Below are positions 62,772 to 64,000 of a stretch of 64,000 bases of DNA, piece by piece. Below the pieces are notes generated by a model. It made no database searches. It was not told the origin of the DNA and saw only the letters and a list, made by a program, of their open reading frames with translations. Source of the stretch: Salinimicrobium profundisediminis (GTDB taxonomy: Bacteria > Bacteroidota > Bacteroidia > Flavobacteriales > Flavobacteriaceae); the NCBI RefSeq assembly GCF_026241755.1, contig NZ_JAPJDA010000009.1, positions 83,495 through 147,494 on the forward strand. Reading direction: 5' to 3'. Made by a program: the position numbers and the translations under genes. Position 1 is the stretch's first letter; every line of letters begins with the position of its first letter.

Positions 62772-63905
62772 ATGCGTAAAATATTATTAGCCGGACTCGT
62801 GATTCTCATGGCTGCTTGCGAAAGTGAAAATGAAGGATACCAGATTAGCGGAACAGTCCAAAATGCCCCAGACGGGCAAAAGCTCATCATTTCTGAATTA
62901 AATGACAGCAACACCCAGGTAGTACATATTGATACTATAGAAATAAAAGAGGGAAAGTTTGAACTTGACTTACCTGAAAAAGAACAACCTACCATTAGTT
63001 TTCTTACTGTAGAAGGAACCCGGGGTAATGTAGTTTATATAGCAGGCAATTCTCCTGTTGAATTTACGGTATATCCAGACAGTATTTATTCTTCTGAAAT
63101 ATCGGGCGGACCAGATAACGAAGTGCTTTCAACTTATCTTAAAAGTGTAAAAGGAGTAAGCAAAAAAATGGGAGAACACCGCAATGCCGCGAGGGAAGCC
63201 ATGATGAACAAAGACTCTGTTGCCCTGCAAAACCTTCAGGCGTTCCAGGAGCAGCTATTTGAAGAAGACAAACAAACCAAAGCAAGTCTAGTTGAATCAA
63301 ACCCCAATTCTATTGTATCGGTAATGATCCTCCAGGATATGCTAAACACTTCAGCCTATTCTTCTGCTGAATTAAAAGGATTTTACGAGCAGCTAAGTCC
63401 TGAAGTTAAGGAACTCCCTCTGGCAAAAATCGTAAAGACAAGGCTTGACAAAATGAGCAAGACCGCTGTAGGAAGCAAGGCGCCAGAATTTAGTGCCCCT
63501 ACACCTGAAGGAAATGAACTCGCGCTTAACGACGCTCTTGGAAAAGTTACTCTGGTAGATTTCTGGGCCTCATGGTGTAAACCCTGTAGAGTTGAAAACC
63601 CCAATATTGTTGAAGTTTATAAAAAATATCACGACCAGGGATTTAATATTATCCAGGTCTCTCTGGATCGTCCCGGCCAAAAAGACAAGTGGATCCAGGC
63701 TATTGAAGATGATAATCTTGGAGCTTGGAACCATGTCTCAAACCTGATGTTCTGGCAGGATCCTGTTGCAGTTGATTATGGTATTCGTGCTATCCCTGCT
63801 GCCTTTTTACTGGATGAGAATGGGAAGATCATTGCCAAAGATCTAAGAGGTGATGCCCTGGGTCAAAAGGTTGGAGAAGTTCTAAACAACTCCTCTTCTA
63901 ATTAA
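62772..63905 (+). CDS. TlpA-family thioredoxin-like lipoprotein with DUF4369
   Basis: The 377-residue protein has a lipobox MAAC (Cys15). An N-terminal DUF4369-type beta domain (ISGTVQNAPDGQKLIISELN) is followed by a helical linker and a C-terminal thioredoxin fold with the redox motif ASWCKPCR (about 264-271) and a cis-proline region RAIPAAFLLDENG. Such periplasmic or membrane-anchored proteins reduce disulfides, for instance in cytochrome c maturation. It is followed by a terminator. The exact partner is unknown. Confidence 0.9.
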   Translation: MRKILLAGLVILMAACESENEGYQISGTVQNAPDGQKLIISELNDSNTQVVHIDTIEIKEGKFELDLPEKEQPTISFLTVEGTRGNVVYIAGNSPVEFTVYPDSIYSSEISGGPDNEVLSTYLKSVKGVSKKMGEHRNAAREAMMNKDSVALQNLQAFQEQLFEEDKQTKASLVESNPNSIVSVMILQDMLNTSAYSSAELKGFYEQLSPEVKELPLAKIVKTRLDKMSKTAVGSKAPEFSAPTPEGNELALNDALGKVTLVDFWASWCKPCRVENPNIVEVYKKYHDQGFNIIQVSLDRPGQKDKWIQAIEDDNLGAWNHVSNLMFWQDPVAVDYGIRAIPAAFLLDENGKIIAKDLRGDALGQKVGEVLNNSSSN

Positions 63906-63922
63906 TAAAGTGCATAAAAAGC

Positions 63923-63957
63923 AAAAAGAGGCTGTCTGAAAAGGCAGTCTTTTTTTG
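63923..63957 (+). terminator. Rho-independent terminator after the TlpA-like gene
   Basis: AAAAAGAGGCTGTC and GGCAGTCTTTTTTT form a hairpin with a small bulge around a TGAAAA loop, followed by a run of T. It starts 18 bp after the stop codon. An ATG at 63990 (MSRK) may be the start of the next gene, too short to judge. Confidence 0.75.
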
Positions 63958-64000
63958 TATAAAAAGGTGGAGCTGCTTATTTTTAAAGTATGAGCAGAAA

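Noticed and set aside
1..64000. CRISPR arrays, rRNA, tRNA, complete insertion sequences, phage genes
   Set aside because: None was seen on either strand by eye; the repeats found are short palindromes or degenerate A+T-rich units without spacers of even length.

Overview
The window reads as part of the chromosome of a low-GC, probably marine member of the Flavobacteriaceae (Bacteroidota). Genus is not resolved from sequence alone. The support is: Bacteroidota-type promoters (TAnnTTTG -7 boxes, for example TATCTTTG upstream of several operons), lipoprotein signals, a Bacteroidota-style Wzi, DUF4369/TlpA and BamA-like surface proteins, and an A+T-rich, operon-dense layout. No rRNA, tRNA, CRISPR array or complete insertion sequence was seen.

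Most of the window (about 1.6-51.4 kb) is one large surface polysaccharide (capsule or exopolysaccharide) locus, nearly all on the minus strand. Its assembly end (1.6-11.4 kb) carries wzi, a PHP-type tyrosine phosphatase, wzc and wza. Next to them is a pglF-pglE-pglD-pglC set, predicted to make UDP-di-N-acetylbacillosamine and load it on undecaprenyl phosphate as the initiating sugar. The middle (11.9-28 kb) holds GT2 and GT4 glycosyltransferases (one a GT4-GT4 fusion), acyltransferases, a polysaccharide deacetylase, a Wzy-like polymerase, a Wzx flippase and an unusual four-repeat lipoprotein. From 28 to 37 kb is a pseudaminic-acid-type nonulosonate operon: pseB, pseC, an aldo/keto reductase, an SDR, an SpsF-like cytidylyltransferase, a decayed GNAT gene, a PseG-PseH fusion, pseI and a candidate nonulosonate transferase.

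The 37-51 kb part supplies further precursors. It has a UDP-glucuronate 4-epimerase-like gene, a VioA/FdtB-type aminotransferase and a second Wzx. Two fucosyltransferase-like genes (GT23-like and GT10) sit on the plus strand. A sulfate-activation set (cysQ, DUF2061, cysC, cysD, cysN) makes and recycles PAPS. Ugd makes UDP-GlcA, and WbpO/WbpP make UDP-GalNAcA from UDP-GlcNAc. A LacI regulator closes the locus. The implied product is an acidic, probably nonulosonate-containing glycan that may also be fucosylated and sulfated, but no sulfotransferase and no GDP-fucose synthesis gene is present here.

The flanks are ordinary chromosome. On the left are a truncated AAA ATPase and a scar joining fragments of two genes (an esterase start and a WYL regulator end). 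On the right are small conserved genes, Dps, MscS, a cluster of palindromic repeats, a 1240-residue phosphoesterase / kinase-like / beta-barrel lipoprotein, an HD domain protein with a Pycsar-effector-like membrane domain that overlaps a GAF protein gene tail to tail, and a TlpA-like thioredoxin lipoprotein. Several decayed genes (near 1.2, 32.2 and 48.8 kb) and dispersed intergenic repeats show that the locus has been rearranged and trimmed.
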